This document shows, piece after piece, positions 55,401 through 64,000 of a stretch of 64,000 nucleotides of DNA. How positions within the stretch are numbered: the first letter of the stretch is position 1; each line of letters begins with the position of its first letter. The position numbers and the translations under genes are program-made. The notes beneath the pieces are model-generated. The model was given only the letters and a program-made list of their open reading frames with translations, did no database searches and was not told the DNA's origin. The DNA comes from UBA525 sp964589765 (GTDB lineage Archaea; Nanobdellota; Nanobdellia; Woesearchaeales; UBA525): NCBI GenBank assembly GCA_964589765.1, contig CAZPUM010000002.1, forward strand, positions 18,910-82,909, written 5' to 3'.

Positions 55401-58400
55401 ATCTCAATGTATCCTGAGGAGGGAGTAACAATGTTGGCAGATATGTTCACCTCTGTGTTCTGTTCAATTTCAAAAGGTCCGTCAGTCCCGTTGAGAAGAA
55501 GGCCAACTTCAGAGTCTGCCTTATTAACGACAAACACAAAGATTTGAGTCTGATTCGATAGGCTTGCCGAGTCGTTGGCATACCACTTGTAACTGTAAGT
55601 GCCAACAGCCAAATCTGAAGTGGAAAAATTGTAGATACCTCCTCCTGAGTCTAACAAGGTTGTGTTGACAAGCAATCCTGTAAAGTTGTGCTCTAATCTG
55701 ACTTCGTTAACACCGTTTTCATCAGTCCAAGTTATGTTGAAATAGTAATTACCCTGTGGGATATAGTCTGCAGGACTTGATGGACTTATATTTACTGAAC
55801 TGAACTCAGGTGCATCGGTGTCAACACGAACTGTGTAGTTCGTGCTGTTGAAAGCAAACTGGTCAGCCAGGTCAAAGCACCTCACGTTCCAAAGATAATC
55901 TCCATCTGCAAGTCCTTTTGAGAATATGTTTGGCTGGTCATTTGTTATTGTAGGAACAGACAGTGTTAAGTTAGGTCGCCAGTTGCTTGAGTTAAGGAAC
56001 AATGAACAGTTATTTAGGTTGATATCTGATGGAGTGTAATTAAACTGTACTGTGCTGGAAATATAGAATGAATTGTTTTCTGGTGTGTTAAGCCAAACCC
56101 GAGGGGTCGTTAAATCAATTGTAAAGTTGACATCTTCTGACCAGCCGACATTTAGACCGTTACTGCTATCTGTACATGTCAAGTTCCATATGTGATTTCC
56201 TTCAGTCATATTTGAAATATTGAACTTATTAACATCCAAGTTTTCTATGACGCAAGGGTCAGCCGGGTCTACACTGGTGCCATTTGGCCAAAGTATTGCT
56301 TCACATGTGATGTCAGGAGTTTGCGAAGCTGTTCCAGTTCTTCCTTTGTTCATTCGTATTACAGACTCGTTCAGGAAATATCCTGTAAAAGGAGTTCTTG
56401 GGAATGCTGTGCCTGTTCCTGACTGATAATTGTTTGAGCAGACAGCTATGCTTCTGTTAGATTCAAAAACATTTGTAAGGTTGAAATCGTACTCTACAGT
56501 ATCCCCTGACAAAAGTAAGGCCTGTTCTCTATCTACAAAACTGTTTTTTGAAGGTTCAAACTCTATTACATACCAACTTGCGTTTATGATTCCTGGCGCT
56601 GTGCCGGTTGATACCCTGTCAAAAAGAAGAGAGCTTGTTCCTGTTAGTGTACCTCTCAAACTTACTTGGACAAGACCATTATCAGTTGTGAGGTAATTAA
56701 ACACAACAAACGCGTTAGAAGTATTAACAGTGGTTCCCAGGTTTTCTGTTGTGCCCGTACTGACTCCCGAATTAATAAGCGTCCCATGAACAACCTTTGT
56801 ATTGTCTATAAAACAAACACGATGCCCTATTGTCTGTCCTGTTGGTGCAGTACCACAAACAGTGCTATCCCTTCTCAGATTGATATTAGAACTGTTTGTC
56901 ATTTCAGCATTCACATAGCCAGTCTGGTAACAGCTTCCGCTTGTTGAATCAGTCAGGGTCTGTACTTCGAGGAAACATTTGTTTTCAAAATCAGAAGGCT
57001 GATACGAACAAGAACTTATGTCAACATCAGCAACGGTACTTCCGGATGTCCATGTATGGTTAAAGAAACAGGTTCGGATATTGTCTGCCTGGATTATGTT
57101 GTACGTTGCTCTGGCTCCTATGTTTGAAGTTCCACTAGATCTCCTGTGTTCGAGAGATGAAGGGGAGGTGAAATATGTAAGTCCGTAATGGTTTGCGGGA
57201 TTTGTCCCTGAAGCGGATGCAGGCACGCCTGAATGGAATTGTCCCCTTACAAACGTTCTGTCAAGATTGTATGTGTTTGTCAAAGAGGTTGTTGTGCTTG
57301 TGGCAGTTCCTGACATAGTTGCCTCGCCAGACTCTGCTTGGACAGTCATAGTGTTAAACGCCGCCCCCCCACATGTTTTGTTCAATCTACCATCTAGATA
57401 AAGAGAACAGTTCGCAATCCCGGTTGCGTCCTCAGGAGTGTAGTTAAATGTGGCATTTGTAACATTAAGAATAATGTCTATTGGATAGTGAGGAGTAATT
57501 AATGGCGGGTCATTATCAATGGCACTGATTTCAATATCTCTTAACCCAGATTGTGTGACGAATCCAAAGCTGTCTGTACAGTTAATGTACCAAGTGTAGT
57601 TACCGTTCGAAAGGAATGTTGTAAAGTTATACTCAATATCTTCCACGAAAGGAGACTCTATTGATTGGGTTTCGTTGTTGATGACCAGTCGGCACTCTGA
57701 TACGTTGGAATATGTATCATTAACTCTGACTGTGAAATCGATGTTGTTTGTTGTTGTTTCGAAAAAACTGTTTGGGGGGTTAAGCAAAGTGATGTTAGGC
57801 CCACTCCTGTCAACAACGAATGATAAGTTTGTGTAGAATGTGCCATTGTTCTGAGCAAGATCGCGACAAATCACATTCCAGATGTAGCCCCCCTCATTGT
57901 AAAACACTGTGTTAAAAATGTGTGAGCCTGATGTTAGAGAAGTGTTGGTTTGATTTTTCTCCCATAGAGTTGAGAAATTACCGTAAAGTTCACATGCCCC
58001 TAGTGTGTTGGCTTCTGTTACTGAGTAGTTAAAGTTTAAAGAACCGTTTGTCACGGTGTTATTGCCAGGAAGTACGAGTAAAACATTTGGTTTGAATGTG
58101 TCTGTTATGTAAGTGATATCTCTAGTGGCATTTGTGATGCTTCCAAATATGTCGTGTGCACTAACCCGTATGTAGTAGATTGAGTTGCTGTCCAATGCGA
58201 AAGGTACTGTGAAAGAAGTATTTAGAACGGTGTTCAGTATTTTGTATGTAAAGTCAGGACTTCCGAATGTAGAGTCTTTATCGAAAAGAAGAGTGTAGTT
58301 AGCAAAGTCATCTTCCACAGTGTTTTCCCAAGCAACAGTCGGAATTAAATTGCGAGCCTCTGTGTTGTTGGCAGGAAGGGTTATGTTGAATGGAAATGGT

Positions 58401-61400
58401 GGGCTGGGGGTTACGTTGAAGTAAAGTGTTGATATTGTTGTATTCCTGAGGCCTATAGTATCATTAGCAGAAATCACAGTTATGTTGTACTGCCCTGTAG
58501 CGTTTGTTTCAAATATAGTGTAATCCCACTCGTTATTTTCGAATAAATTAACAGTTTTATTGACAAGCGTTCCGTTAGGGAATCTTAATGTCAAGTATGC
58601 TGCGCTAACTCCGTTCTCATCAGTTAGCGACACATTAAACCTGACAGTCTTACTCTGATTGATTAGTGTAACATTGAGAGTTGGGAAGTTTATTCTAGGG
58701 GGTTTTCTCTCAGACTGTGTGCTTTCTTCCAGTGTTGGTTCTGGCTCAGTGTATCTTCTAATCAAAATATTTCTTATCTGGCCGGCCTCCTGCTGTAACC
58801 ACAGGCCCGCCTCTCCAGGACTCTCGTAGTCTGATGCGTTTGAACTGTTCCAGTTGTATGTACTCCATCCTCCAGAGGGGTCATCATAAAATGTTTTTGC
58901 ACGCGTGGGATTTATCCCCCATGTGGCAAGTCCTATTCTTGTGTACTGTGTCGATGAAATACTTCCTAGAAGTCCGTTCGCCATTACAACTGAACCTCTA
59001 TCGCCTGCCACGATATCATCATGATCTGGATAAGGACCGCCTCCACTTAACGGAGAGTCTGAAATAGAATAGTAGTAGAAGTGGTCGCTCACCTCAGTAC
59101 CTGCGCTTCCTGACGAGATTACCAGTCTTGTGATTGGTCCTGAGGTCATTTCTACGGGATATGCTGCAGTATGGTAATCCTCATACTCTACAAACACGTC
59201 TCTTTCATACACGTTAGAGGGACGGAGGCTGTCCGCGAAGTTGTCTCCTGTATCAAAATCATAATATCCTCCTGTGTTGTGAGTAACAGAATTTCCGAAA
59301 GCGTTTCCATGTGCGGTATCATCAACTTTTCCTTGTGTGTAAGATGATTCGCTGTCAGTAGTGGCATTATCAAACCATAAGTACACATTATTGGGGTTTT
59401 TTGGGGGGGTTGTGGCTGAAGGATTGCCGTAGTAAACAAAATAGTTATCATCAAAACTATTGGCTGATATGTTTGAATACAAACCGAACCTCAGTTCTGT
59501 GGTGGTACTGTCAAACGAAGTAATGTTCACTCTGTCCAGTTCAACATTACTTATGCCGTTGAAGTATACTATTCTTACATCGTCACCATCATTCTGGTAC
59601 TCTGAACCGCTTGTGTTTGTAATAATTCTAATTGTGTAGTTCTCGTACCCTCTGTAAGGAGAGTTTGCACCAGTCTCTACAGTTATCTGGCGCCTGTACT
59701 GATAATCTTCGTCCCACCATTGTATTGGTGGCGACCTGATTATGATTGAGTCCTCAGCAGAGAGGTCTTCGTATCCGTTGTTTGAACCGACACAGGAGGC
59801 GTTCCACTGATATGTGGCTTTTGATGAAAAACTCCTGTTGTACTCGTAAAGTCCTGAGCTGGAGTTGTATGTCATGTTTGTCAGAACTCCTTCAAAACTG
59901 ATTTCACAGTATCTTCCGCTTCCCTGGATTGGAACGCCGGATGTACGGTTGGAGTAATTTACGAAGAATCCAACCTGTTCGTTTGGAAAGCGATTAATTC
60001 CTCCGCCTAATGGGTCAGAATCATCGAACGCTATAAGTTGGCTGTTAGTTGTGGTCACATATGTTGTGAACCCTGGTACTGTGAACCGCGCGGTTCCTCC
60101 AGAATATGAAAGGAATCCACAGGAGCCACAGACAGTTCCCGTCAAGAGCAGGACGGGGTCAAAGCTGTAACTTAACCCATAGAAGCTGAGCGTTGCCTGT
60201 TTGTTAAGTCTGGGTTCTAATACTGAGTCTACTGCTATGGAGTTATCAGTTATTGTAATGAGACTGTCAAGATTTGCTCCTCCGCTCAGGTTGATATTTT
60301 GTGTGTAGTTAATCAGGCCATTTGTAGTGTTTTCAATCTGTAGATTTGGTATTATGCCTGTATTAACTGTAGAAAAGTCTGTTGTTGAACCGTCAAAGTT
60401 TGTGCTCAGAATAACATCCACAGTTCTGTTGGTGCTCTTGTTCTGTGTTCCCTGGGAATCATAGCATTGAACGTACCATTCATATGTGCCTTCACTTAAA
60501 CCCATAACTGTAAAGTTTCTTTCAACTCCTACAACGGGATTAGTTTCGTTTACAAGAAGAAGGCTGTTTAAGAAAAGCGAACAGTTCTGAACGTTACCTA
60601 TATCATTAACTGTGTAGTTAAAGCTTATTTTGCCGTCGTTGTCTCCGCTTTGGTCTGGAGGATAGTCAAGTGAAATCTTTGGAGCCCCATCAATTCTAAG
60701 AGTATAGTTAGAGGATGCGAAAGCCGAATCGTTGAAAATGTCTGTGCACTGAACATTCCATACTATGTCTATGTCAGTACCCACTGCTAAGAATACAGTT
60801 TGTAGTGTGTTATCTGGTACATTTGTCAGCTTTGTAATATTAGTGAAAATTCCTGAGGCGTTGTGCCACAGTGAGCAGGTTGCAGAGGTTGTCTGGTCAT
60901 CAGTATAATTGAAGCCGAAAGTTATTGTTGAACTTGTGTTTGTGGAGCCTGAAGGAGGGAATTTAAGATTCACTTCAGGGGGTTCATTAATTGCGTCCAA
61001 CGCCTCTATGTGAAAGAAGCTGTTGAATAAAGTTGAAGTGTTTAAGTCAGCAGAAGCGCTAGATGTTCTTGCTGTTGATATTGTTAATTCTTCTCCTGCA
61101 GTTAGGTTGATAATACACGAACTTGAAGCGTGGCTCTGATATGTGTCAGGTCCGTTATCTCCTCTGTTGTAAGATTGAGACCAACAGCTTCCTGAGTTTG
61201 AGCCATCAACTCTTACAACAGCCAGGTGTTCAAGTCTAGTTTCGTCTGTTGGATTAAGAAGTCTATTGTACTGTATGCCATAACTTACTCTGTATAAACC
61301 ACTTTGAAGAATCTCAACAGCTTCAACATCAGTTTTTGAGAAGAAACTGTCCTCTCGTGTTGTTGTATCAAAATTAATGTCTATAGGTGTTATTGAGTCA

Positions 61401-63535
61401 ACATTTTCACCGCCGGTGCTGTCATAGGAGATTAGAACATTGGCTCGGTTGTCCTCAATCCTCTCTATCTGCCACCATGACTGGTCTGCGTGTGTAATCA
61501 CTGATGCAATTGATGAGTCTGACTCTCTACCTGCAAGAACCTTGAGGTTGTCTCCACTGTTAAGGTCTACTAAGAAAGAGGAACTAGCAGTCATATTTTC
61601 TGTTCCTTCAGTTGATCTAAGATACGCGTATGAATTGCCTGCGTTTGCCACCTGGCCGTTCACAAGCACTCTTGCGAACCCGCTGTATCGGTTGTTCACA
61701 TCAGTAATCGATACTCCGTATGTAACTCTGTATAGTCCTTCTCTATTTACAGTTATGTTGTCGCTTCCAGCGGTAAAGCTGTACGTTCCTGATGTTCTGT
61801 CAACGGTGTCCCAGGTCAGATTAATGCCTTCCACGTTGTTCATACTCTGTCCGCCCGTACCATCATGAACCATGATGACATCGGTGAAGTTCAGTCTCTG
61901 CATATCGAGCCAGATTCTGTTTGCGACGGTAGGCTCGTCTTCTGTGATTGTGCCTGTTCGGAGGTTATTAATCCAAATTTCGTCGTTTGCACTCAACTCT
62001 ACAAGACAATCTGAGTTAACAACTCCATCATATGCGTCATTTCCGCCTCTTGTGTAAGTACTTCCCCAACATCCCCAGTACACATTTCCGTTAATGTATA
62101 ATCTTCCGTTGTTCTCAACACGGGTGGATGTGGTTCTCTGTGTACCATAACCGTATGTGATTCTGTAAACACCGTCAGTGTTTACCGTGATGTTTTCCTC
62201 TCCCGAGTTATGGGAATAAATTGCGTCAATCCTGTCCTGGGCATTGAAAGTAATGTTGTTTCCAACAGTCTGACTATTAGTGGATTGTCCGCCTAATGTG
62301 TTTCTAAGTAGCAATATTCCTGTGGCAGACGCATAGTTGTTTGCGTACTCGATTTCATTTCCAAATCTGAACTGTATTGTGTGCGTCCCTGTTGTGATGA
62401 CTTTGACAGTCTCCAAAGATGTGTTAGAACAAGAATAGTCCTCTACAAACACGGAGTTATTAATCCATTGAAATGGCACATCAAGGCCATCGCACTTTAG
62501 TTCTAGGAACTGTAAATCAACGGCACCACCTATCTGAGACCATGTTGTGCCGTTGCTTGCTCTGATTTGTAAATCAGCAGTGCCGGTTGTCTTAAACCGG
62601 ACTGTCCAATTTCCTCCTGTTATCGGGTAGCTCTGTACATCTAGGACATCAAGTGTTTCTAAAAAACCAGGGTCTTTTGAATCAATCCTGAAGTTATATT
62701 CTTTGCCGGGAGCTATGTTTCTGAGTTTTTTCCATTCACCGTTGCATACCTGGTTTTCAAAGTCCCAATCAACACACTTCCATAATTCGTTACCTTTGGC
62801 AACACCTGAAACCCATCCTTCTTTGAATTCAACTCCGGAGGGGTCTATTGCGAAAGCATCAACGGGTTGTTTTCCGTTGAGTCTGATATTTAGGAAAGGG
62901 ATTTTCTCATCTATCTTTAGTTCAGTTTCAGGTTTGATTGTAACATTTTCAAGTCTTATTTTTTTCAGTTTTCTAAGTTGTGGTTCCAACTCAACATAGC
63001 GTGATTCATTTATCCTGACTGTGGTGGGTTTGGTGTCGTTGCTTAGGTTTTTGTTGAAAACCTCTGTATATGTAAAAACATCCTCTCGTTCCCTATTTTT
63101 TATGGTGAGAACTTCTGAAGGCGCCATGTATTGGCCATATCTTTTTTTAGGTTCTACAAGAACGGATGTTGCAGAGGGAATATCTTTATCTCTCACTGTG
63201 AAAGAGTATTCTACAATCTCTCCTTCTTTAGTGACTCCTTCAACTTTGTAATTGCCTGCTATCTGTGGTGTAAATGTCAAAACAGGTCTTAAGTCCCCAA
63301 TAAATCTGAAAGTATCATCTTCACTTAATATGCTGACTCTTTCAAGTTTTTCTGTATCTACAGATATGTGTATCTTGTCCTTAATCTCTATGTCAGACTC
63401 GTGAACAAAAATGTAATCTTGTACTGTGAGTACTTTTGGTACGGGTTCATTTAATCCTAACAGTACAGGAGGTTCTGCAGCGCTTACGCTTACGGCAAGA
63501 ACTAACAAAATCCCCAGGAGTATTATTTGCCTCAT
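52412..63535 (-). CDS. Giant modular surface protein, 3707 residues
   Basis: An exported protein with a signal peptide at residues 1-20. Its N-terminal part (about 230-400) is homologous to that of the 7289-residue protein (WKCVDWDFENQVCNGEW, then VQSYPITGGNWTVRF). Three tandem C1q/TNF-like jelly-roll units follow at about 412-840 (each with LYRVTYG- or VYRITYG-like strands). Two copies of a DUF2341 module start at about 1268 and 2912 (WWDEDYQYRR, WWDGDYSRRQ), each with a following segment (RDVFVEYEDYHTAAYP / RDVYVEYDEYQTGAYP). Ig-like modules lie between, a CARDB-like domain is near 3405-3518 and a C-terminal domain near 3525-3707 is shared with the gene upstream. N-x-S/T sequons are abundant. 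The start overlaps the upstream stop (ATGA). Confidence 0.9.
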   Translation of the reverse strand: MRQIILLGILLVLAVSVSAAEPPVLLGLNEPVPKVLTVQDYIFVHESDIEIKDKIHISVDTEKLERVSILSEDDTFRFIGDLRPVLTFTPQIAGNYKVEGVTKEGEIVEYSFTVRDKDIPSATSVLVEPKKRYGQYMAPSEVLTIKNREREDVFTYTEVFNKNLSNDTKPTTVRINESRYVELEPQLRKLKKIRLENVTIKPETELKIDEKIPFLNIRLNGKQPVDAFAIDPSGVEFKEGWVSGVAKGNELWKCVDWDFENQVCNGEWKKLRNIAPGKEYNFRIDSKDPGFLETLDVLDVQSYPITGGNWTVRFKTTGTADLQIRASNGTTWSQIGGAVDLQFLELKCDGLDVPFQWINNSVFVEDYSCSNTSLETVKVITTGTHTIQFRFGNEIEYANNYASATGILLLRNTLGGQSTNSQTVGNNITFNAQDRIDAIYSHNSGEENITVNTDGVYRITYGYGTQRTTSTRVENNGRLYINGNVYWGCWGSTYTRGGNDAYDGVVNSDCLVELSANDEIWINNLRTGTITEDEPTVANRIWLDMQRLNFTDVIMVHDGTGGQSMNNVEGINLTWDTVDRTSGTYSFTAGSDNITVNREGLYRVTYGVSITDVNNRYSGFARVLVNGQVANAGNSYAYLRSTEGTENMTASSSFLVDLNSGDNLKVLAGRESDSSIASVITHADQSWWQIERIEDNRANVLISYDSTGGENVDSITPIDINFDTTTREDSFFSKTDVEAVEILQSGLYRVSYGIQYNRLLNPTDETRLEHLAVVRVDGSNSGSCWSQSYNRGDNGPDTYQSHASSSCIINLTAGEELTISTARTSSASADLNTSTLFNSFFHIEALDAINEPPEVNLKFPPSGSTNTSSTITFGFNYTDDQTTSATCSLWHNASGIFTNITKLTNVPDNTLQTVFLAVGTDIDIVWNVQCTDIFNDSAFASSNYTLRIDGAPKISLDYPPDQSGDNDGKISFNYTVNDIGNVQNCSLFLNSLLLVNETNPVVGVERNFTVMGLSEGTYEWYVQCYDSQGTQNKSTNRTVDVILSTNFDGSTTDFSTVNTGIIPNLQIENTTNGLINYTQNINLSGGANLDSLITITDNSIAVDSVLEPRLNKQATLSFYGLSYSFDPVLLLTGTVCGSCGFLSYSGGTARFTVPGFTTYVTTTNSQLIAFDDSDPLGGGINRFPNEQVGFFVNYSNRTSGVPIQGSGRYCEISFEGVLTNMTYNSSSGLYEYNRSFSSKATYQWNASCVGSNNGYEDLSAEDSIIIRSPPIQWWDEDYQYRRQITVETGANSPYRGYENYTIRIITNTSGSEYQNDGDDVRIVYFNGISNVELDRVNITSFDSTTTELRFGLYSNISANSFDDNYFVYYGNPSATTPPKNPNNVYLWFDNATTDSESSYTQGKVDDTAHGNAFGNSVTHNTGGYYDFDTGDNFADSLRPSNVYERDVFVEYEDYHTAAYPVEMTSGPITRLVISSGSAGTEVSDHFYYYSISDSPLSGGGPYPDHDDIVAGDRGSVVMANGLLGSISSTQYTRIGLATWGINPTRAKTFYDDPSGGWSTYNWNSSNASDYESPGEAGLWLQQEAGQIRNILIRRYTEPEPTLEESTQSERKPPRINFPTLNVTLINQSKTVRFNVSLTDENGVSAAYLTLRFPNGTLVNKTVNLFENNEWDYTIFETNATGQYNITVISANDTIGLRNTTISTLYFNVTPSPPFPFNITLPANNTEARNLIPTVAWENTVEDDFANYTLLFDKDSTFGSPDFTYKILNTVLNTSFTVPFALDSNSIYYIRVSAHDIFGSITNATRDITYITDTFKPNVLLVLPGNNTVTNGSLNFNYSVTEANTLGACELYGNFSTLWEKNQTNTSLTSGSHIFNTVFYNEGGYIWNVICRDLAQNNGTFYTNLSFVVDRSGPNITLLNPPNSFFETTTNNIDFTVRVNDTYSNVSECRLVINNETQSIESPFVEDIEYNFTTFLSNGNYTWYINCTDSFGFVTQSGLRDIEISAIDNDPPLITPHYPIDIILNVTNATFNYTPEDATGIANCSLYLDGRLNKTCGGAAFNTMTVQAESGEATMSGTATSTTTSLTNTYNLDRTFVRGQFHSGVPASASGTNPANHYGLTYFTSPSSLEHRRSSGTSNIGARATYNIIQADNIRTCFFNHTWTSGSTVADVDISSCSYQPSDFENKCFLEVQTLTDSTSGSCYQTGYVNAEMTNSSNINLRRDSTVCGTAPTGQTIGHRVCFIDNTKVVHGTLINSGVSTGTTENLGTTVNTSNAFVVFNYLTTDNGLVQVSLRGTLTGTSSLLFDRVSTGTAPGIINASWYVIEFEPSKNSFVDREQALLLSGDTVEYDFNLTNVFESNRSIAVCSNNYQSGTGTAFPRTPFTGYFLNESVIRMNKGRTGTASQTPDITCEAILWPNGTSVDPADPCVIENLDVNKFNISNMTEGNHIWNLTCTDSSNGLNVGWSEDVNFTIDLTTPRVWLNTPENNSFYISSTVQFNYTPSDINLNNCSLFLNSSNWRPNLTLSVPTITNDQPNIFSKGLADGDYLWNVRCFDLADQFAFNSTNYTVRVDTDAPEFSSVNISPSSPADYIPQGNYYFNITWTDENGVNEVRLEHNFTGLLVNTTLLDSGGGIYNFSTSDLAVGTYSYKWYANDSASLSNQTQIFVFVVNKADSEVGLLLNGTDGPFEIEQNTEVNISANIVTPSSGYIEIYVNGTRWNNGTAPLENVSFFAIPGVYNITAIYNQTANYSASFETHLLNVTDTTDPVVTYTFPPNDTTVGVNAFSFQYVVSDLSGINNCSLFIDSAFNSSDDVIQKGPVQTFPIDLPDGNYTWEVICVDSFGNQGTGGVYDVEVLEIPIVNATINVTNNTYEIGEDSQITGRTSDQINNPLETNTTISIIYTNRTVSEVPWWDGDYSRRQILNVTTGPTSPYNGYEDYTVQMNIDTSVSGFLANGNDLRIIYWNGTGNQELDRVVINPGTGTTTVRFRLQTNISASDSDLDYYLYHNNTGASAPTTNLSEVYLWYDDGSSDREYQYTQGRIDSTCLGGGWQNSIARSISGYYNFDTEDNFCDSMRPTSLSERDVYVEYDEYQTGAYPNEMTSGPVTRIVISSGILGTEDSSHWYSYTTADSTYQGTAYGWHDDVVYDDVATGTVAVENGLKGALPATTNVRLGMATWGVNPTNIRTFYNNESGGWGGFWFNGTHTGTNDNEQPGDVGVWTQQDQGRIDNILIRRYTQPEPVITLENIHILKYYNKSNSGIDGLVYVNWSTSGQPLGNYSVTIYGERTEFVPGHNFTSFDLGPDTTPPNVTLIAPEDNFTSGVGEFNFTFRPFDFNLDNCTLYYGSGLNPWAPRQTIEANSTINNKFSNVYLSTGIYDWNVLCTDTFGNSGFAVANWTVNITGPDFFINFTDIWFSDDDRIEGNNITVFANFTNIGLTDANETFVVQFYKGDPQNGGVQINGNKTFGGLNISQIATMNVSVALDAGYNRIYVTIDPDDRINESDQRNNNASNNVTVSLYQYFYGNVSAGPVLGSNESFEFLTFLNDSDNTGHILVGDADSIFSFSDLVALTRTSTGSPTATDFTEFDSLLNTSDFNDSIKNVFGGGTDTPLQTRTFTLGFGAITNVPFVNTTDSTSFVTGILWDSGDDTSLNNQFDTTDREDILFITEINTSKSGKYGTYDYEIRVPSKIMTYKTGTTAVTFFYELN

Positions 63536-64000
63536 GTTACCTCCACATATACTGTTACTGTTGTCCCGCCGGCAACGTAATCACGAAGAGTGGCAGGGAT
63601 TGCAATCTCGTAATCGTAGGTACCGTACTGTCCTGTCATTGACTCATTCATCTGTGTCACAAACACAATATCCTGGCTTTGGTCATAATAGTCTCCGCCA
63701 TCACTGTAATCCCATAGAATTCCTGTCTTGAAGCTGGCTGTATTTGAACTGTTTATGTATGGAAGATTATTGATTGTCTGCTTGAATGTTGTTAGTGTCA
63801 TTAGGTTATCTGGTACGCCACTAACTGTGAATGTTCTGTTTACGCTGTCTGATAAGTTCTCAGTACCCATGACAAGGTCAATCTCCTCAAAGTCATTTGC
63901 TCCAACATCTGTTCCGCCAGTACTGTTTCTGGAAATCGCCTGTAATGTTGTGAAACTGATAGAGCTTTCAGAATCTGCGATGAAAAGGGTACTGCCCGTT
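63532..64000 (-). CDS. Surface protein, C-terminal part only (runs off right edge)
   Basis: The frame is open to the window edge; about 155 residues are visible. The visible part (DSESSISFTTLQAISRNSTG, then TGILWDYSDGGDYYD, then QYGTYDYEIAIPA) is homologous to the last 180 residues of the 3707-residue protein, which carries TGILWDSGDD and KYGTYDYEIRVPS. This is therefore another member of the same surface family, translationally coupled to the 3707-residue gene by a 4-bp overlap. An internal ATG at 63870 is not the start, because homology continues upstream of it. Confidence 0.8.
   Translation of the reverse strand, partial: TGSTLFIADSESSISFTTLQAISRNSTGGTDVGANDFEEIDLVMGTENLSDSVNRTFTVSGVPDNLMTLTTFKQTINNLPYINSSNTASFKTGILWDYSDGGDYYDQSQDIVFVTQMNESMTGQYGTYDYEIAIPATLRDYVAGGTTVTVYVEVT

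Overview
The window looks like a chromosomal segment of an archaeon, most likely a DPANN-type lineage. The lineage assignment is inference. The informational genes are archaeal: RNase P protein p30, TATA-binding protein, MCM, both subunits of the archaeal-specific family D DNA polymerase, Orc1/Cdc6 and aIF2-beta. Promoters are archaeal TATA boxes, and several genes appear leaderless. The right half codes for enormous secreted proteins rich in N-glycosylation sequons (N-x-S/T). A run of ten Ns at 11926-11935 joins two assembled pieces inside an inverted repeat.

Layout. 1-1394: the 3' part of rnp3 converges on a TtuA/NcsA-type tRNA thiolase. 1432-7860: a 1192-residue secreted cysteine-rich protein (minus) is divergent from an 896-residue TonB-dependent receptor (plus), a family normally tied to Gram-negative outer membranes. 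7971-8866: a 64-residue ubiquitin-like sulfur carrier ending in GG shares a TATA box with a strongly structured RNA leader, followed by a four-CxxC protein and a 45-residue ORF. 9044-11902: tbp is followed by three overlapping paralogous Hanks-type kinase genes. 12003-16993: MCM (interrupted by a LAGLIDADG intein), an RPA-like OB-fold protein and a SpoIIM-family membrane protein. 17070-19897: a dense operon of aIF2-beta, two paralogous unknown genes, a DnaQ-like exonuclease, a nucleotidyltransferase-like gene and tag. 19894-26427 (minus): a small membrane protein, DP2, DP1 and Orc1/Cdc6. 26428-26852: the probable replication origin, with two ORB-like elements and an AT tract.

26853-64000 (minus) is almost entirely surface protein. 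A 49-residue ribbon-helix-helix protein is translationally coupled by an ATGA overlap to a 7289-residue giant protein, which is coupled by ATGA overlaps to a 574-residue membrane-anchored protein and a 582-residue secreted protein. Upstream lies a 3707-residue giant protein coupled to a further surface protein that runs off the right edge. The giants consist of Ig-like, DUF2341, C1q-like, CARDB-like and glycine-rich modules with clear internal duplications, including a 340-bp repeat that reads as identical.

How it fits together: replication genes cluster around the origin, as in Thermococcales. NcsA and the GG-tailed carrier probably work together in tRNA 2-thiolation. The surface block probably builds the cell envelope or an adhesion layer under RHH control. 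The TonB-dependent receptor, in a contiguous piece flanked by archaeal genes, is the most surprising gene here and raises the question of whether this cell has an outer membrane or an unusual use of a beta-barrel.
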